Assembly: GCA_964459305.1 (NCBI GenBank)
Contig: CAYWNA010000001.1
Coordinates: 124,001-188,000 of the forward strand
Length of the DNA stretch: 64,000 nucleotides
Direction: 5' to 3'
Origin: CAYWNA01 sp964459305
GTDB lineage: Bacteria > Planctomycetota > Planctomycetia > Pirellulales > Pirellulaceae
Numbering within the stretch: position 1 is the first letter of the stretch; every line of letters begins with the position of its first letter. A program made the translations under genes and the position numbers. Under the pieces are notes generated by a model that saw nothing but the letters and a program-made list of their open reading frames with translations, did not search any database and had not been told where the DNA came from. Shown one piece after another: positions 54,923 through 64,000 of the stretch.

Positions 54923-57900
54923 TTAGTCGGATTTTGGAAACGTGATCTTGAAGGTCGTTCCCCCTTCCCTGTCAACTTCGATCGTGCCGTCCAACTGCCC
55001 GACCAGCGTAGTGACCACCCGCAATCCCATCGTATTCGCGGCACGAAAGTCCATTTCGGCGGGAAAGCCTACGCCGTTATCGACGACAACCAGGGTAACC
55101 CGGTCGTCTGCGAAACGGAGGCCAACGCGAATTTCGCCTTTTCTGCCATCTGGGAACGCGTGTTTCAGCGCGTTGGACACCAGTTCGTTGATGATCAACC
55201 CGCAGGGGATTGCCATGTCAAGCATCAGATCGACGTCTGCGATATCTTCCTCGAACGAGACAGAACCGGACGCATCGCCGTACGAGCGGAGCAAGTACGC
55301 CGCCAGACTTCGGACGTGTTTAGCAAAGTCCACCCTGGCTAGGTCAGAGGATTGGTACAGTTGTTCGTGGACCATCGCCATGGATGCGACACGGCTTCGC
55401 ATGTCCTGGAAGATCTCCCGTGCTTGGTCGTCCTCGAGCTGGCGGGATTGAAGATTGAGCAGGCTGGATATCACCTGCATGTTGTTCTTCACCCGGTGAT
55501 GGATTTCCTTCAGAAGAATCTCTTTATCGCGGAGCGACGCTTTGAGTTCCTCTTCCGCCCGCTTGCGCTCGGTGATGTCACGCAGCGTGCCGATCAAGCC
55601 GACCGGATTGCCCGCCGCGTCCCGAAGGAGCGAATTGCGCATCAGGGCAAGGAATACTGTGCCGTCGCGTCGCGCATGCCATATTTCACCACTGAACTCA
55701 CCCGTCTCTCGAAGCTGCCGGTTCGCGGCCTCTACGGATGGCATCTGATCGGGGGCGTGAAAAACGGAGAGATGTTTGCCGACGAGTTCCTCTGGACGGT
55801 AGCCGTGCATGGCTGCAATAGCGTCGTTCAGGAACATCAGATTGCCTTCCACGTCAGAGACCGCAATACCTTCGGCACTCTGCTCGACGGCCGATGAAAG
55901 AAGGTGAGTCTGCTCCTCGGTCCGCACCCTTCGCACGGCCGTACCCGCTTGCATGGCCGCCTTTTCCAAAATCTCCACCATTTCCAGTGGGACCATATTC
56001 TCCTTGCGATCGGCCACGTGGATCAAGCCGAGGATACAGTTATCCAGGCGGATTGGCACCAGCGCCACTGACTCGTAGCCGAACTCGTTGCACACGTTGC
56101 GCGTCCGGCCTTTTTCCGCTTCCGTAATGGTGGCCAGCAACCGCGTAGTGCCGTTCGTATAGAACGAGCCACCTGCCGTGTAGAACGGGAGTTCGTCGTC
56201 CGTATCCCCCCTGACGACATTGATGCACATGCACTGGTCTTTCTTGGTCGAGAGAGGGCTCTCCAACTCATAGAACTTCTGACTGAAGCCGTCGCTGGCC
56301 TCGTAGGGGAGATTGCCTTCATCATCCAACATTCGAATGCCGACACTATCACAGCCAGTCAAGCTCTTGACTTCCGCAACGAACTCGTTGAGCAAGGGAT
56401 CGATCTGCGTATGCCGGTTGGCGATCTCGAGAAAACGACGCAAGGCCTTGATGACCCGCTCCGCCCGCTTGCGATCCGTGATATCCATGAACGATACGAT
56501 CACATGTGCCAGGTCTCCGTCTGCGGTGAATTCGGGCGCAGCGTTCACCAGCCCCCACAGAGTCCCCCGCGCGTCAGACCGAGGAACGCCGACTACGCAG
56601 TCCTGGACGGGTTGTCGCGTCGCCAGCACTCGGTTCACGGGGTACTCGTCCAGGGGCATGTCGCTGCTATCCTCTCGCAGGAATCGCCATTCAGGATCGT
56701 CAGCCGTTTTGCCCAGCAACTGCTGCTCGGGAATCCCCAGCAGATCGCACGCAATGGCATTGGCCATTGCAATGCTGGTGTCAGAAAGGTGGACGACAAC
56801 GGCCGTCCGGACGTTACGGATCAGGCTTTGAAGCCGTGCCTCGCTCCTGCGCAATGCCTCATCCGCCTCTTTGCGTTTGGTGATCTCGTGACGGAGTTCT
56901 TTGTTCGTCTTCATCAACTCTGCCGTACGCTCCTCAACCAGTTCCTCCAGCCGTTCGCGGTCTTTTCTCAATTCTTCCTCCACCCGTTTACGCTCGGTGA
57001 TGTCACGAACGACACCCATCAGGTAAGTCTTTCCGCCCAATGCTACTGGAGCAGAGTTGATGTCAGCATAGAAAACGCTGCCGTCTCTCCTCTTTACCGG
57101 AATGTCCTTAGCGAGTGTGATTTCCTTTCTGCGCTGTTTCTCAAACTGGTCAATCACGTAGGGCAAGTCTTCCTTCGCGTGAATGTCGCTTACTCCGAGG
57201 TTCTTGAGCTCGTCGAGGCTACAGGCAAGCATTTGGCAAATCTTCTGATTCCCCGTGTAGAATTCCTTGGTTTCGGCATCCGCAAAGAGTATTCCGTCGG
57301 TTGCATTCTCGAAGGTAACCTTGAATCGCTCTTCACTTTCCCGCAGTTCCTCTTCGGCATGCTTCCGTTGCGTTAGATCGCGCAGCATTACCAGACGAGC
57401 GGGTTCTCTGAGCCACGACATTTCGACAACCCGTACTTCCACCGGCACGCGCCCGCCGTCGCTGCGGACGATCACGGTTTCCACAGCCTTGCCAGTCTTC
57501 ACCACGACGTCGATGCCGGCAGGAAGTTCCAAAAACTCCGACAGGAGACGATCGTCCGGGTCGCCGCCTGGCCCGTTTTCGGAACGGCCTAGCAGAGCCT
57601 CCGCGGCCGGATTCGAAAACTGTATGGCACCCTTGCTGTCCACGACAATCATGCCGTCGACATTGCTGGTGATGATGTTGCGCAGGTTGGCCGCCGCGGC
57701 TCGCGCAAGCTGCACGGTTCGGGTCAATTTGGCCCGGTTCTTGTTCCGCGATACGCAGTATCGTATCGAGCGGACCAGCAAACCGCCTTGGAGTTCTCCC
57801 TTGATCAGGTAGTCCTGAGCGCCTTCGCGGGCCGCGTCGGCCGCCAAAGACTCGTCATTCACGTCGGCGAGCACCACGACCGGTACCCGTGGTGCGTGAT

Positions 57901-58204
57901 AGCGCAGCTTCCGAAGGGTCTCCAATCCCTGGCTATCCGGCAGATCCAGATCCAGCAGCACCACGTGCATCTCAACCTTGCCCAGGCGCGCCAGACCGTC
58001 GGCCAGCAGGATGGCGCGTGTTGGTTGGAATTCCACACCATTGGTCGTCTTCAGATGGCGAACAATCATGTCGTAGTCCGCCTGGTCGTCCTCAACCACC
58101 AAGACACGGCACTGTCGTGACGCCCTGTCCGTCTGGTCGGCCCCAGACCTCAGCGAAAAAGTGCCAGACGAGAGCTCTTCGTCAAGTGGGGATTTGTCGG
58201 CCAT
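54923..58204 (-). CDS. hybrid sensor histidine kinase (REC-PAS-GAF-HisKA_2)
   Basis: 1093 residues, soluble. Receiver domain at about 32-150 (QCRVLVVEDDQADYDMIVRH; acceptor Asp85 in LLDLDLPDSQG; Lys135). PAS domains at about 170-285, 290-405 (FENATDGILFADAETKEFYT), 450-560 (VVHLSDTSIAMANAIACDLL) and 755-870 (SAVEQSAEGIAVSDVEGNLM). GAF-like domain at about 580-740 with CxCxN (DQCMCINVVRGD). The kinase core is HisKA_2/HWE type: EIHHRVKNNMQVISSLLNLQ (phospho-His at about 902-903), then INELVSNALKHAFPDG and VVVDNGVGFPA. No cognate response regulator is adjacent, so partners are unknown. Confidence 0.9.
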   Translation of the reverse strand: MADKSPLDEELSSGTFSLRSGADQTDRASRQCRVLVVEDDQADYDMIVRHLKTTNGVEFQPTRAILLADGLARLGKVEMHVVLLDLDLPDSQGLETLRKLRYHAPRVPVVVLADVNDESLAADAAREGAQDYLIKGELQGGLLVRSIRYCVSRNKNRAKLTRTVQLARAAAANLRNIITSNVDGMIVVDSKGAIQFSNPAAEALLGRSENGPGGDPDDRLLSEFLELPAGIDVVVKTGKAVETVIVRSDGGRVPVEVRVVEMSWLREPARLVMLRDLTQRKHAEEELRESEERFKVTFENATDGILFADAETKEFYTGNQKICQMLACSLDELKNLGVSDIHAKEDLPYVIDQFEKQRRKEITLAKDIPVKRRDGSVFYADINSAPVALGGKTYLMGVVRDITERKRVEEELRKDRERLEELVEERTAELMKTNKELRHEITKRKEADEALRRSEARLQSLIRNVRTAVVVHLSDTSIAMANAIACDLLGIPEQQLLGKTADDPEWRFLREDSSDMPLDEYPVNRVLATRQPVQDCVVGVPRSDARGTLWGLVNAAPEFTADGDLAHVIVSFMDITDRKRAERVIKALRRFLEIANRHTQIDPLLNEFVAEVKSLTGCDSVGIRMLDDEGNLPYEASDGFSQKFYELESPLSTKKDQCMCINVVRGDTDDELPFYTAGGSFYTNGTTRLLATITEAEKGRTRNVCNEFGYESVALVPIRLDNCILGLIHVADRKENMVPLEMVEILEKAAMQAGTAVRRVRTEEQTHLLSSAVEQSAEGIAVSDVEGNLMFLNDAIAAMHGYRPEELVGKHLSVFHAPDQMPSVEAANRQLRETGEFSGEIWHARRDGTVFLALMRNSLLRDAAGNPVGLIGTLRDITERKRAEEELKASLRDKEILLKEIHHRVKNNMQVISSLLNLQSRQLEDDQAREIFQDMRSRVASMAMVHEQLYQSSDLARVDFAKHVRSLAAYLLRSYGDASGSVSFEEDIADVDLMLDMAIPCGLIINELVSNALKHAFPDGRKGEIRVGLRFADDRVTLVVVDNGVGFPAEMDFRAANTMGLRVVTTLVGQLDGTIEVDREGGTTFKITFPKSD

Positions 58205-58477
58205 GGCGACTTAGCTTTCGGTAATTAGCTATCATTGGCCAGTGATGAGTGACCGGAAAAGGTCACAGATCAAAGGGTAAGAGCGACCATCGGCTCCTCC
58301 ATCCTGAACCGAGGCACGTAGCGAGCCAGAGATCGTTCGAGAAACAACTGTCAACTTCTGCGCGAAGGCTGCAACTTCCTGAGAACAGATCATCGTCGTG
58401 TTCTCCGAACTCGGTGCCTTCCCTCACCGACCTCGGAGAGGACGGCGACAAACGCGACAGCTCATTCTCGACCGATT

Positions 58478-58852
58478 CTAAGCGGTTTCGATGCGAACCA
58501 TCGAGCCGTCTGGGACGTCTTTCAACGATTCTACGTCGTCGACGATTCGGCCGACGGGATTGACCGGACTGGCCGCACGCGGTTCGTCTCCATCGGATGC
58601 GGGCGTTGGCCCGAAGAAGATGCAGAACGCGTTGCCTGGTGGCCAGTACGCCAATTCACCGACCTCCATATCCGCACGAGCGTCGGGTGCCGCTTTCTCT
58701 TTGACAGGGATAGAAAAGTAGATCTCCTCGCCCCAGCGGCTGCCCGCTGCCTCGATCGGCAGCGCATCCAGAATCGCCACCGCCGAAGGCGAATCGTTCA
58801 ACTCCGCCGCCACAGAAACGTCTCCCGCGGTAATACGAATCGACTTTTCCAT
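58478..58852 (-). CDS. cyclophilin-like fold protein (DUF3830/TM1367-like)
   Basis: 124 residues. ITAGDVSVAAELNDSPSAVA, LPIEAAGSRWGEEIYFSIPV, then GELAYWPPGNAFCIFFGPTP. The WGEEIYFSIPV and AYWPPGNAFCIFFGP blocks are the core strands of the small cyclophilin-like fold (TM1367/DUF3830 group), without known isomerase activity. Cytoplasmic, function unknown. It stands alone on the minus strand between the kinase and the large secreted-protein gene. Confidence 0.8.
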   Translation of the reverse strand: MEKSIRITAGDVSVAAELNDSPSAVAILDALPIEAAGSRWGEEIYFSIPVKEKAAPDARADMEVGELAYWPPGNAFCIFFGPTPASDGDEPRAASPVNPVGRIVDDVESLKDVPDGSMVRIETA

Positions 58853-58878
58853 CTCGATCTCCCGCTATCAGTGACAAT

Positions 58879-61566
58879 TCACGGCATACCTTGGATATTG
58901 ACGGCGCATTCGACCACATCGCCCAGCTTGCCGTCCTTCAGGATGCGTGCCCGTAGTTGGTGGTCGCCAGCTTTGTCAATGGCAATCGGGTCGGCGTACT
59001 TCGTGGAGTCGTGGCCAGGGTCTTGGCCGTCCAACGTGTAAAGAACCGCGGCGTCCGATTCGCCTGCTGAAATATTAATTTGCACCGGGCCCGCGTATTC
59101 GTCCTTTCGCGGCACCGTTTTTCCTTCGATCGCCACGACAGGTATCGACAGTCCTTTCGGAGGAATCCACTCGCAAGTTGTTTGTGGCCTTTCATTCACG
59201 TCGGCGGTTGCCGCGGGCGAGCCAAACAGGGCTGGGCCGGCCAATACTTCCTTTGCCAAGCCGTGTTTTGCGCTTCCGATCTGTTTCCATCGTTCTCCAT
59301 CGGATGACGCAAACCCCGCACACCACAGACCGCGCCGGATGAGCCGCAGAAATGCCGGCGTTGTACTGTACCGAATGCCACCGCCCGTTGCTTTGGCTGA
59401 CCACGCGTTCCAGTTGGCTTGGTGCCGGAACCGCGCCGACCAGGTGTCTCTGTTTGCTTTGTGGTCGACGATCTCCACGGCTGCATGTTTTGCTCGTTCG
59501 TGTAGCCCATCTCGAATCACCAAGCCGACGCTTGCCTCGCCGCGAGTCGTCTTTCCAGCGGCGAAGCTGTCGATGCGGCACACGAGGTCGAAATCTGCCG
59601 AAGCATGACGGTACGCAGTCATTCCGTTGCGCGACCGGTTGTCGCTGTGGCCGGCCACGCTCGTCATATGGAACACGCCCTTATCGCCCCGTACCGTTCC
59701 CGTTCGCGACGGAGTACCGATCGTTGTCGCTCGCCAACCATCGGGCAGCGCGGGCGGATCGGGACTGACGAGGAGTTTGACCCGCCGGCCGGTGTAACCA
59801 GCCGTTCCGTCGGAGAAGATCAAGTGAACGGCGTGTGCTGACCCAGCAGCGTCGCTGGGCACGTCATAGACGAACTCGTTGCCGTGGATTTTGCCGACCT
59901 CGCCGTTGCGGCGATAGAGGATCACGGAAAAGCCTTCGGGATCTTTCGCTTCAACGGGAAAACGTATTGTTTCTCCCGGCCGAGCCCAAATGGTATCGTC
60001 TTCGGTATCCAGATTGACAATCGGGCGTTTGTTCTTTGTCACTTCGTAGACTTTTCCGTGCTCCATCATTGCTTGCTTTCCACTCGGCCGGTCGTGGTGA
60101 GACCAATCAGACCGCTCGTCGGGGTCGGGCCAGTAGAAGTTGACAAAGGCCGGATTACTGGAAAGCGGTGAACCATTCCGCGCCACCAGCATCACGGGTA
60201 TCCGCCCCTTCGGCAGCTTCGGATCGTGGGCCACGGTGATCTTCCACACGCCCGGTTCGCCGTCCTTGTCGATACGCACGTTCCGCTGGTTCGGGTAAAT
60301 GGGGTACCAGGCGTACGAGAGCTCGCGTCCTGCCAGATCGAAAGAGTCGCGAACGTCGATCCTAGCAATGATCGTTTCGCCCGGCTTTCCCCATATTCGG
60401 ATGTTGGTCTTGCTAACGGCTTGCACACGATCATCGGCCGAAGCGTGGTCGACGATGCTCTCGCCGTTTTTCTCGACGTTTAGATCCACCAGTCTGAGAA
60501 TCGCTACCGGAGGCGCCACGTCCATGCCGCGGGCCATGTCGATCATGCGCAGCATGTGCGCGGCGTCCTCGTAGCCGTGATAGTGCGGATTGGCGGGACA
60601 AAAGTGGATGTGCCCGACCGCACCATCGGAACTATAGGCCGGCCGGTGCCGCAATTCGTTCTCGAAGAGCAAGTCGTTGCCCTTCGCGTCGCTGTATGGC
60701 AGCGCAGCCTTGAAAAGGGTCAACAACACGACGGCGTAAGCACCGTGCCTCTTCAGCAGGTCTTTCGTCTTCCGCGGCATGCAACCGCCGGCGGTCATCA
60801 TTTTGGCCAATGCCCGGGTCTCGCTACCCGACTGACCGACCGACTGGTATGAGTGAGCGAACAGACCGTCGTAGGCATCGTAGACCTGATCGGGTTCCCC
60901 GTCTTTGTACGAAATGTGGGCCGGCGTGGCACGCACACAATTGGCAAAAAAGAAATCGCGTTCTGTCGTTTCGTTGGACAACATGTCATCCACGATATGC
61001 CGGCCGCGGCGCGCGAAGGACTGGCTTGTGAAGTTAGCCCCCAGCAACAGCCTCGTCGCCGTGTCTGCCATACCGTAAGGCACGTTGATGAACTGGCCTC
61101 GCAGATTGATCGATACACCTTGGGCCGACCAACCGGTGGGAAAGCGGGTGTGAGCGAAATCCAAGGTGACGTAACAATCGTCCCAGAACCCTGCTACGTC
61201 CGGTTGATTCTCCGAGTGCTTCAACTCAGGGAACACGCCGGCTTTCAGTGAATCGGGAAAAACAGGATACAGACGATCCTCGCGTCCGGGCGATGCAAAC
61301 GCTTCTTCGAACTTCTCGTCATTCCCTCGCCACGGGTTCTTCGCGCCCGAGTACGTAACCGGCGTCTGGTCTTCGGTCCACAATCGCCAACCCGGTTTCG
61401 CGTAGTACGGATTGACAATGGCATCCGCATTGTCGTCAGAGGCTGGCTCCCCATCATCGCCGGCTAGAGCGTACGTCGAAGCCAGTAGGACGAGCAGGCT
61501 GTATTTCGCTGCAGAGCCAACGCATAGATGGGGTCGGGTGTTCAGAAGTTCATTTTTCGCGGTCAT
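58879..61566 (-). CDS. large secreted multidomain protein with CHB_HEX_C-like terminus
   Basis: 895 residues from ATG 61566. Signal peptide about residues 18-35 (KYSLLVLLASTYALAGD). The first half is a novel-looking globular region (WRLWTEDQTPVTYSGAKNPW, FRRHIV-type basic helices). It then has Ig/cadherin-like stretches (VNLDTEDDTIWARPGETIRF) and a DUF1349/LamG-like part (SADFDLVCRIDSFAAGKTTR). The last 100 residues (INISAGESDAAVLYTLDGQD, PIAIDKAGDHQLRARILKDG) match the chitobiase/beta-hexosaminidase C-terminal domain. I do not know its substrate. The start codon lies in the loop of a palindromic repeat (61530-61626), and the first 12 codons are encoded by one arm. Confidence 0.6.
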   Translation of the reverse strand: MTAKNELLNTRPHLCVGSAAKYSLLVLLASTYALAGDDGEPASDDNADAIVNPYYAKPGWRLWTEDQTPVTYSGAKNPWRGNDEKFEEAFASPGREDRLYPVFPDSLKAGVFPELKHSENQPDVAGFWDDCYVTLDFAHTRFPTGWSAQGVSINLRGQFINVPYGMADTATRLLLGANFTSQSFARRGRHIVDDMLSNETTERDFFFANCVRATPAHISYKDGEPDQVYDAYDGLFAHSYQSVGQSGSETRALAKMMTAGGCMPRKTKDLLKRHGAYAVVLLTLFKAALPYSDAKGNDLLFENELRHRPAYSSDGAVGHIHFCPANPHYHGYEDAAHMLRMIDMARGMDVAPPVAILRLVDLNVEKNGESIVDHASADDRVQAVSKTNIRIWGKPGETIIARIDVRDSFDLAGRELSYAWYPIYPNQRNVRIDKDGEPGVWKITVAHDPKLPKGRIPVMLVARNGSPLSSNPAFVNFYWPDPDERSDWSHHDRPSGKQAMMEHGKVYEVTKNKRPIVNLDTEDDTIWARPGETIRFPVEAKDPEGFSVILYRRNGEVGKIHGNEFVYDVPSDAAGSAHAVHLIFSDGTAGYTGRRVKLLVSPDPPALPDGWRATTIGTPSRTGTVRGDKGVFHMTSVAGHSDNRSRNGMTAYRHASADFDLVCRIDSFAAGKTTRGEASVGLVIRDGLHERAKHAAVEIVDHKANRDTWSARFRHQANWNAWSAKATGGGIRYSTTPAFLRLIRRGLWCAGFASSDGERWKQIGSAKHGLAKEVLAGPALFGSPAATADVNERPQTTCEWIPPKGLSIPVVAIEGKTVPRKDEYAGPVQINISAGESDAAVLYTLDGQDPGHDSTKYADPIAIDKAGDHQLRARILKDGKLGDVVECAVNIQGMP

Positions 61567-61626
61567 AGGTTGTCCTGTCAGTATGCGTCTTCCTCGCGAA
61601 AAGTGAATTTCTGAACACCCGGCCCC
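61530..61626. repeat. palindromic repeat, family G, spanning an intergenic region and a start codon
   Basis: Arms 61530-61561 and 61595-61626 (32 bp each, three mismatches; core GGGTGTTCAGAA and TTCTGAACACCC) flank a 33-nt loop containing the ATG of the 58879-61566 gene. The right arm ends at the stop codon of the upstream gene. It encodes the residues TAKNELLNTRP. Confidence 0.88.
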
Positions 61627-62753
61627 TAACGCTTGTGCGCTCGGCGGATTTCCGCCTGGATTTCTTCCATGTTTGGATGGCCCGCCGAAAGCGTGTGCGA
61701 GCGGATCCACGCTTCCTCTTCGGCTTTGGGCTTGCAGTCGGGCAAATAAAGAAGCGACTCGCCAGAGGCGGAGGTTTCGCAAGTGATGGCAGTGATCCGA
61801 GGGATCGCATCACGTTCGGGATTGCTTTCGAGCCGGATCTTCTCGATCCTCTCCCGCGCGGGACGAATCGCCAAGTAATGTTGAAACGGATCGCCCGACG
61901 CGTGCAGATGCAGGGCTTTGGAGCGGCTGATCAGCTTGTCTTGAGTGTCCAGTGTGAAACCGAACATCAGCGGGTATCGTTCCGTGCGTCCGCTTGCGTA
62001 CACGATCTCGATGAGTCCGTAGGTGTCAAGCGGTTTGCCTCCATGTACTGTACAGCCGAGGAAGAAAAGACGCTCGGCAGTGAAGCTGCAAGGGAACTCT
62101 GCAGCACCGGTGGAAGGGACTATTGTGTACACAGCGGGGACGCGTTTGAACGGTATGCCGCCCTCGACAGATTCAGTTTGCTTTTTGCGACTCTTTGAAG
62201 TCACCTTCCAGTCCTTCGGCAGTCCCTCGCGGAAATCGAGCGTGAAATTGGGCCCCGCGTCGATCTCTCCAATTCCCAGCCAGGCAAACGCTCCGCCGGC
62301 GTCGCCATCGCGGACTTCGATGTGGACTCTGTAACCGTTGAACTTGTTGACATCCCATGAATGTTCCTGCATCGGATCGCAACCGGGTGCCATTGTCTTC
62401 GCCAGCGTTGTGCCGAGATTGTTGTCGACCAACGTGATGTAATTCTTGTTCCCGCCGCCACCATGACCGTCGTGGCCGCAGATGGTGAAAGTGATTCTGT
62501 CGACCGACAGACGGAAGGGCGGTGAGGTGATGACTCCCGTCCCCGACTCGCCCGCGCCCAACGATGAGAGATAGGGTTCCACTTTGCGGCGAGCGCCGTC
62601 ACGATCGAGAATCGCCCAGGTACCTGACGCAGGGGGCACTGCTACTCTGATCGCACGGTACCTATCCGAGCCCGCAGCAGTCATTTGGGCTTCGGCGGAT
62701 ATCGACATCAAGGCGACAATCAACGAGGCTGTAAACGAAATTCGCATCGTCAT
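61626..62753 (-). CDS. secreted protein of unknown function
   Basis: 375 residues from ATG 62753 (alternatively 62747; MRISFTASLIVALMSISAEA is a signal peptide). It contains a GHDGHGGGGNKNYITLVDNN segment and WLGIGEIDAGPNFTLDFREG, then a jelly-roll-like beta region (IVPSTGAAEFPCSFTAERLF). The C-terminus has LLYLPDCKPKAEEEAWIRSH. The pattern resembles planctomycete secreted proteins with a carbohydrate-binding-like fold, but I cannot assign a family. It lies upstream of the large secreted protein, separated only by the family G palindrome. Confidence 0.6.
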   Translation of the reverse strand: MTMRISFTASLIVALMSISAEAQMTAAGSDRYRAIRVAVPPASGTWAILDRDGARRKVEPYLSSLGAGESGTGVITSPPFRLSVDRITFTICGHDGHGGGGNKNYITLVDNNLGTTLAKTMAPGCDPMQEHSWDVNKFNGYRVHIEVRDGDAGGAFAWLGIGEIDAGPNFTLDFREGLPKDWKVTSKSRKKQTESVEGGIPFKRVPAVYTIVPSTGAAEFPCSFTAERLFFLGCTVHGGKPLDTYGLIEIVYASGRTERYPLMFGFTLDTQDKLISRSKALHLHASGDPFQHYLAIRPARERIEKIRLESNPERDAIPRITAITCETSASGESLLYLPDCKPKAEEEAWIRSHTLSAGHPNMEEIQAEIRRAHKR

Positions 62754-62763
62754 AGAAGTCTCC

Positions 62764-63040
62764 TCAAGCAGAAAGCACGAAATCCGAAACAAATCCAAAT
62801 GAAGAATGACGGAAATCCAGAACAGTACGCCCCCCCGGATCACAGTGCCCGACAGAATCGCACTTCGGGCAAGACGGCGACAAGGCAGTCAAGTTTGGTC
62901 GCGCGGTCAACACGGCCGCAGACCTAAGGTCGGTCATTCGGCGGTCGCAGTTTTGTTCATTCGGATTTGGAATTTTGAATTTGTTTCGGATTTCGATATT
63001 CGAGTTTCGGATTTGCCAACCCATGATCGTCAATCTGTTG
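62764..63040. repeat. composite palindromic element, family H
   Basis: CGAAATCCGAAACAAAT at 62778-62794 is exactly inverted at 62979-62995 (ATTTGTTTCGGATTTCG). Further inverted A/T-rich blocks lie inside (GAACAAAAC / TTTTGTTC-type, near 62950). It fills the space between the secreted-protein gene and the last oxidoreductase. Confidence 0.75.
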
Positions 63041-63061
63041 TCGATGCTGTAGCCCGGGTGC

Positions 63062-64000
63062 CTAAACTTCCGGCAACTCGTATCCTTTTCTCTTCGGACG
63101 ATCCAGATAGCAGTTCGCTTCTTCATCGCCCGCGAATTTCTCCTTGTCGGGGTCCCATCGCAGTTTGCGGCCAAGTTCGCGGGCGATGTTCGCCAAGTGG
63201 CAGATGGAGATCGAACGGTGGCCGATTTCCACGTCGGCATTGGGCCTTTCGCGGGTCTTGATACAATCCAGCCAGTTTTGGATGTGCGGCCGAGCGATCC
63301 AGCCGGGGCCTTCCCATATCTCGGCGGTAGCGGGTTCAGGCGGATCGTTGACAAAATCAGGCGGGTTGGTGGTGAACTTGTTGCGGTTGATCTCAATTTT
63401 GCAGTCCTCGCCGACGAAGATGGCGCCGCCCATCGGTCCGCTATCGAGTTCGTACCGGACGATCACGTCGTTGGCGTACCGCATCTGCACCGGCGCATTC
63501 GGCCCTTCGCCGGTCGCCCAGACCTCGACCGGCCCCGTCTCACTCATCCCCAACGCCCATTGGATCTGGTCGCAACCATGTGCGCCCCAGTTGGTCATTT
63601 GACCGCCCGAGTAGGACCGCCAGCCCATCCAGCCAAATTGCAGGGATTGGTTGAACGGACGGGCCTCGGCCTGCGACTGCCACACGTCCCAATCATCGCC
63701 TTCGGGGATCGGCTGCTCTGGCAGTCCCGCGTAGCACCTCGGGCCACCATAGTTCACCCCCTGAACGGCTTTAATCTTGCCGATTCCACCGGAGCGGATC
63801 AATTCGCAAGCGAAGCGGTTCATCTCCATGGTGCGCTGCTGGCTGCCCACCTGGAAGACGCGATCGTGCCTACGCACTGCGTTGACCAGCACTCGGCCCT
63901 CGGCAATCGTCAACGTCAACGGCTTTTCGGCATAGACGTCCAAACCCGCTTGGCAAGCGCGGATGCACGGCAGCACGCGAGCATGATCAGGCGTGGCCAC
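63062..64000 (-). CDS. Gfo/Idh/MocA family oxidoreductase, partial (start outside window)
   Basis: 312 residues visible; the frame is open to the right edge, so the Rossmann domain and any Tat signal are missing. The family signature VYAEKPLTLTIAEGRVLVNA (EKP) and the C-terminal domain with GGQMTNWGAHGCDQIQWALG are present, plus a C-terminal HRSISICHLANIARELGRKL. By type it acts on a sugar or polyol with NAD(P). Same class as the gene at 53436 but clearly divergent in sequence, suggesting a different substrate. Confidence 0.9.
   Translation of the reverse strand: MATPDHARVLPCIRACQAGLDVYAEKPLTLTIAEGRVLVNAVRRHDRVFQVGSQQRTMEMNRFACELIRSGGIGKIKAVQGVNYGGPRCYAGLPEQPIPEGDDWDVWQSQAEARPFNQSLQFGWMGWRSYSGGQMTNWGAHGCDQIQWALGMSETGPVEVWATGEGPNAPVQMRYANDVIVRYELDSGPMGGAIFVGEDCKIEINRNKFTTNPPDFVNDPPEPATAEIWEGPGWIARPHIQNWLDCIKTRERPNADVEIGHRSISICHLANIARELGRKLRWDPDKEKFAGDEEANCYLDRPKRKGYELPEV

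Overview
The window is most likely chromosomal DNA from a planctomycete, probably a member of the Pirellulales or a close relative. This is inferred from gene content: a DUF1559 prepilin-like protein, an ABC permease fused to a CPBP protease, Tat-exported Gfo/Idh/MocA oxidoreductases beside very large secreted carbohydrate-associated proteins, a HINT-domain secreted protein, a short UvrC, two groEL genes around one groES, and many short dispersed palindromes. Base composition is moderately GC-rich throughout and I see no obvious foreign island. Two runs of exactly 100 N (10948-11047 and 30156-30255) are scaffold gaps. Both lie inside tandem repeats within genes, so the gap lengths and the reading frame across them are arbitrary.

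Layout. 1-2.4 kb: four overlapping prepilin/pseudopilin-like genes (+). 2.6-9.4 kb: small membrane protein, zincin-type metallopeptidase (-), secreted HEAT-like/HINT protein, CPBP protease, DUF2617 protein, xseA (-), GYF-domain membrane protein. 9.5-14.2 kb (-): Met/acid-rich repeat lipoprotein and a PpiD/SurA-like membrane chaperone. 14.4-21.1 kb: topA, ClC channel with CBS pair, NAD-dependent epimerase-like protein (-), mraZ (-). 21.6-32.6 kb (-): a translation and information-processing block read nusA, infB, rbfA, degenerate Nth-like protein, TPR protein, yebC, uvrC. 32.8-36.0 kb (-): a ketoacyl-synthase homologue without its catalytic Cys, a Ca/Na antiporter and a short GT2-like protein. 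36.7-43.0 kb (+): chaperone block groEL1-groES-groEL2, terminator, dnaJ, grpE, fmdB-like gene, yacG. 43.1-47.8 kb (+): membrane protein and a NatA-type ABC ATPase with its permease/CPBP fusion. 48.0-50.1 kb (-): ribbon-helix-helix protein, SPFH protein and a frameshifted transglutaminase. 50.2-64 kb: large secreted proteins, two Gfo/Idh/MocA oxidoreductases (one cut by the window end), a hybrid histidine kinase and a cyclophilin-like protein.

How the parts fit. The nusA-infB-rbfA core with yebC, and the chaperone block, are housekeeping units. The right third looks like a carbohydrate or polyol metabolism neighbourhood typical of planctomycetes. The strongest oddities are the pseudo-ketosynthase with a Glu-His-Asn active site, the catalytically stripped Nth-like protein inside the infB operon, the HINT protein with a 16-residue C-terminal tail, in-frame tandem repeats in NusA, IF-2 and the lipoprotein, and at least eight unrelated palindromic repeat families, two of which run into the 5' ends of coding regions. 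No rRNA, tRNA, CRISPR array, insertion sequence or prophage was seen.
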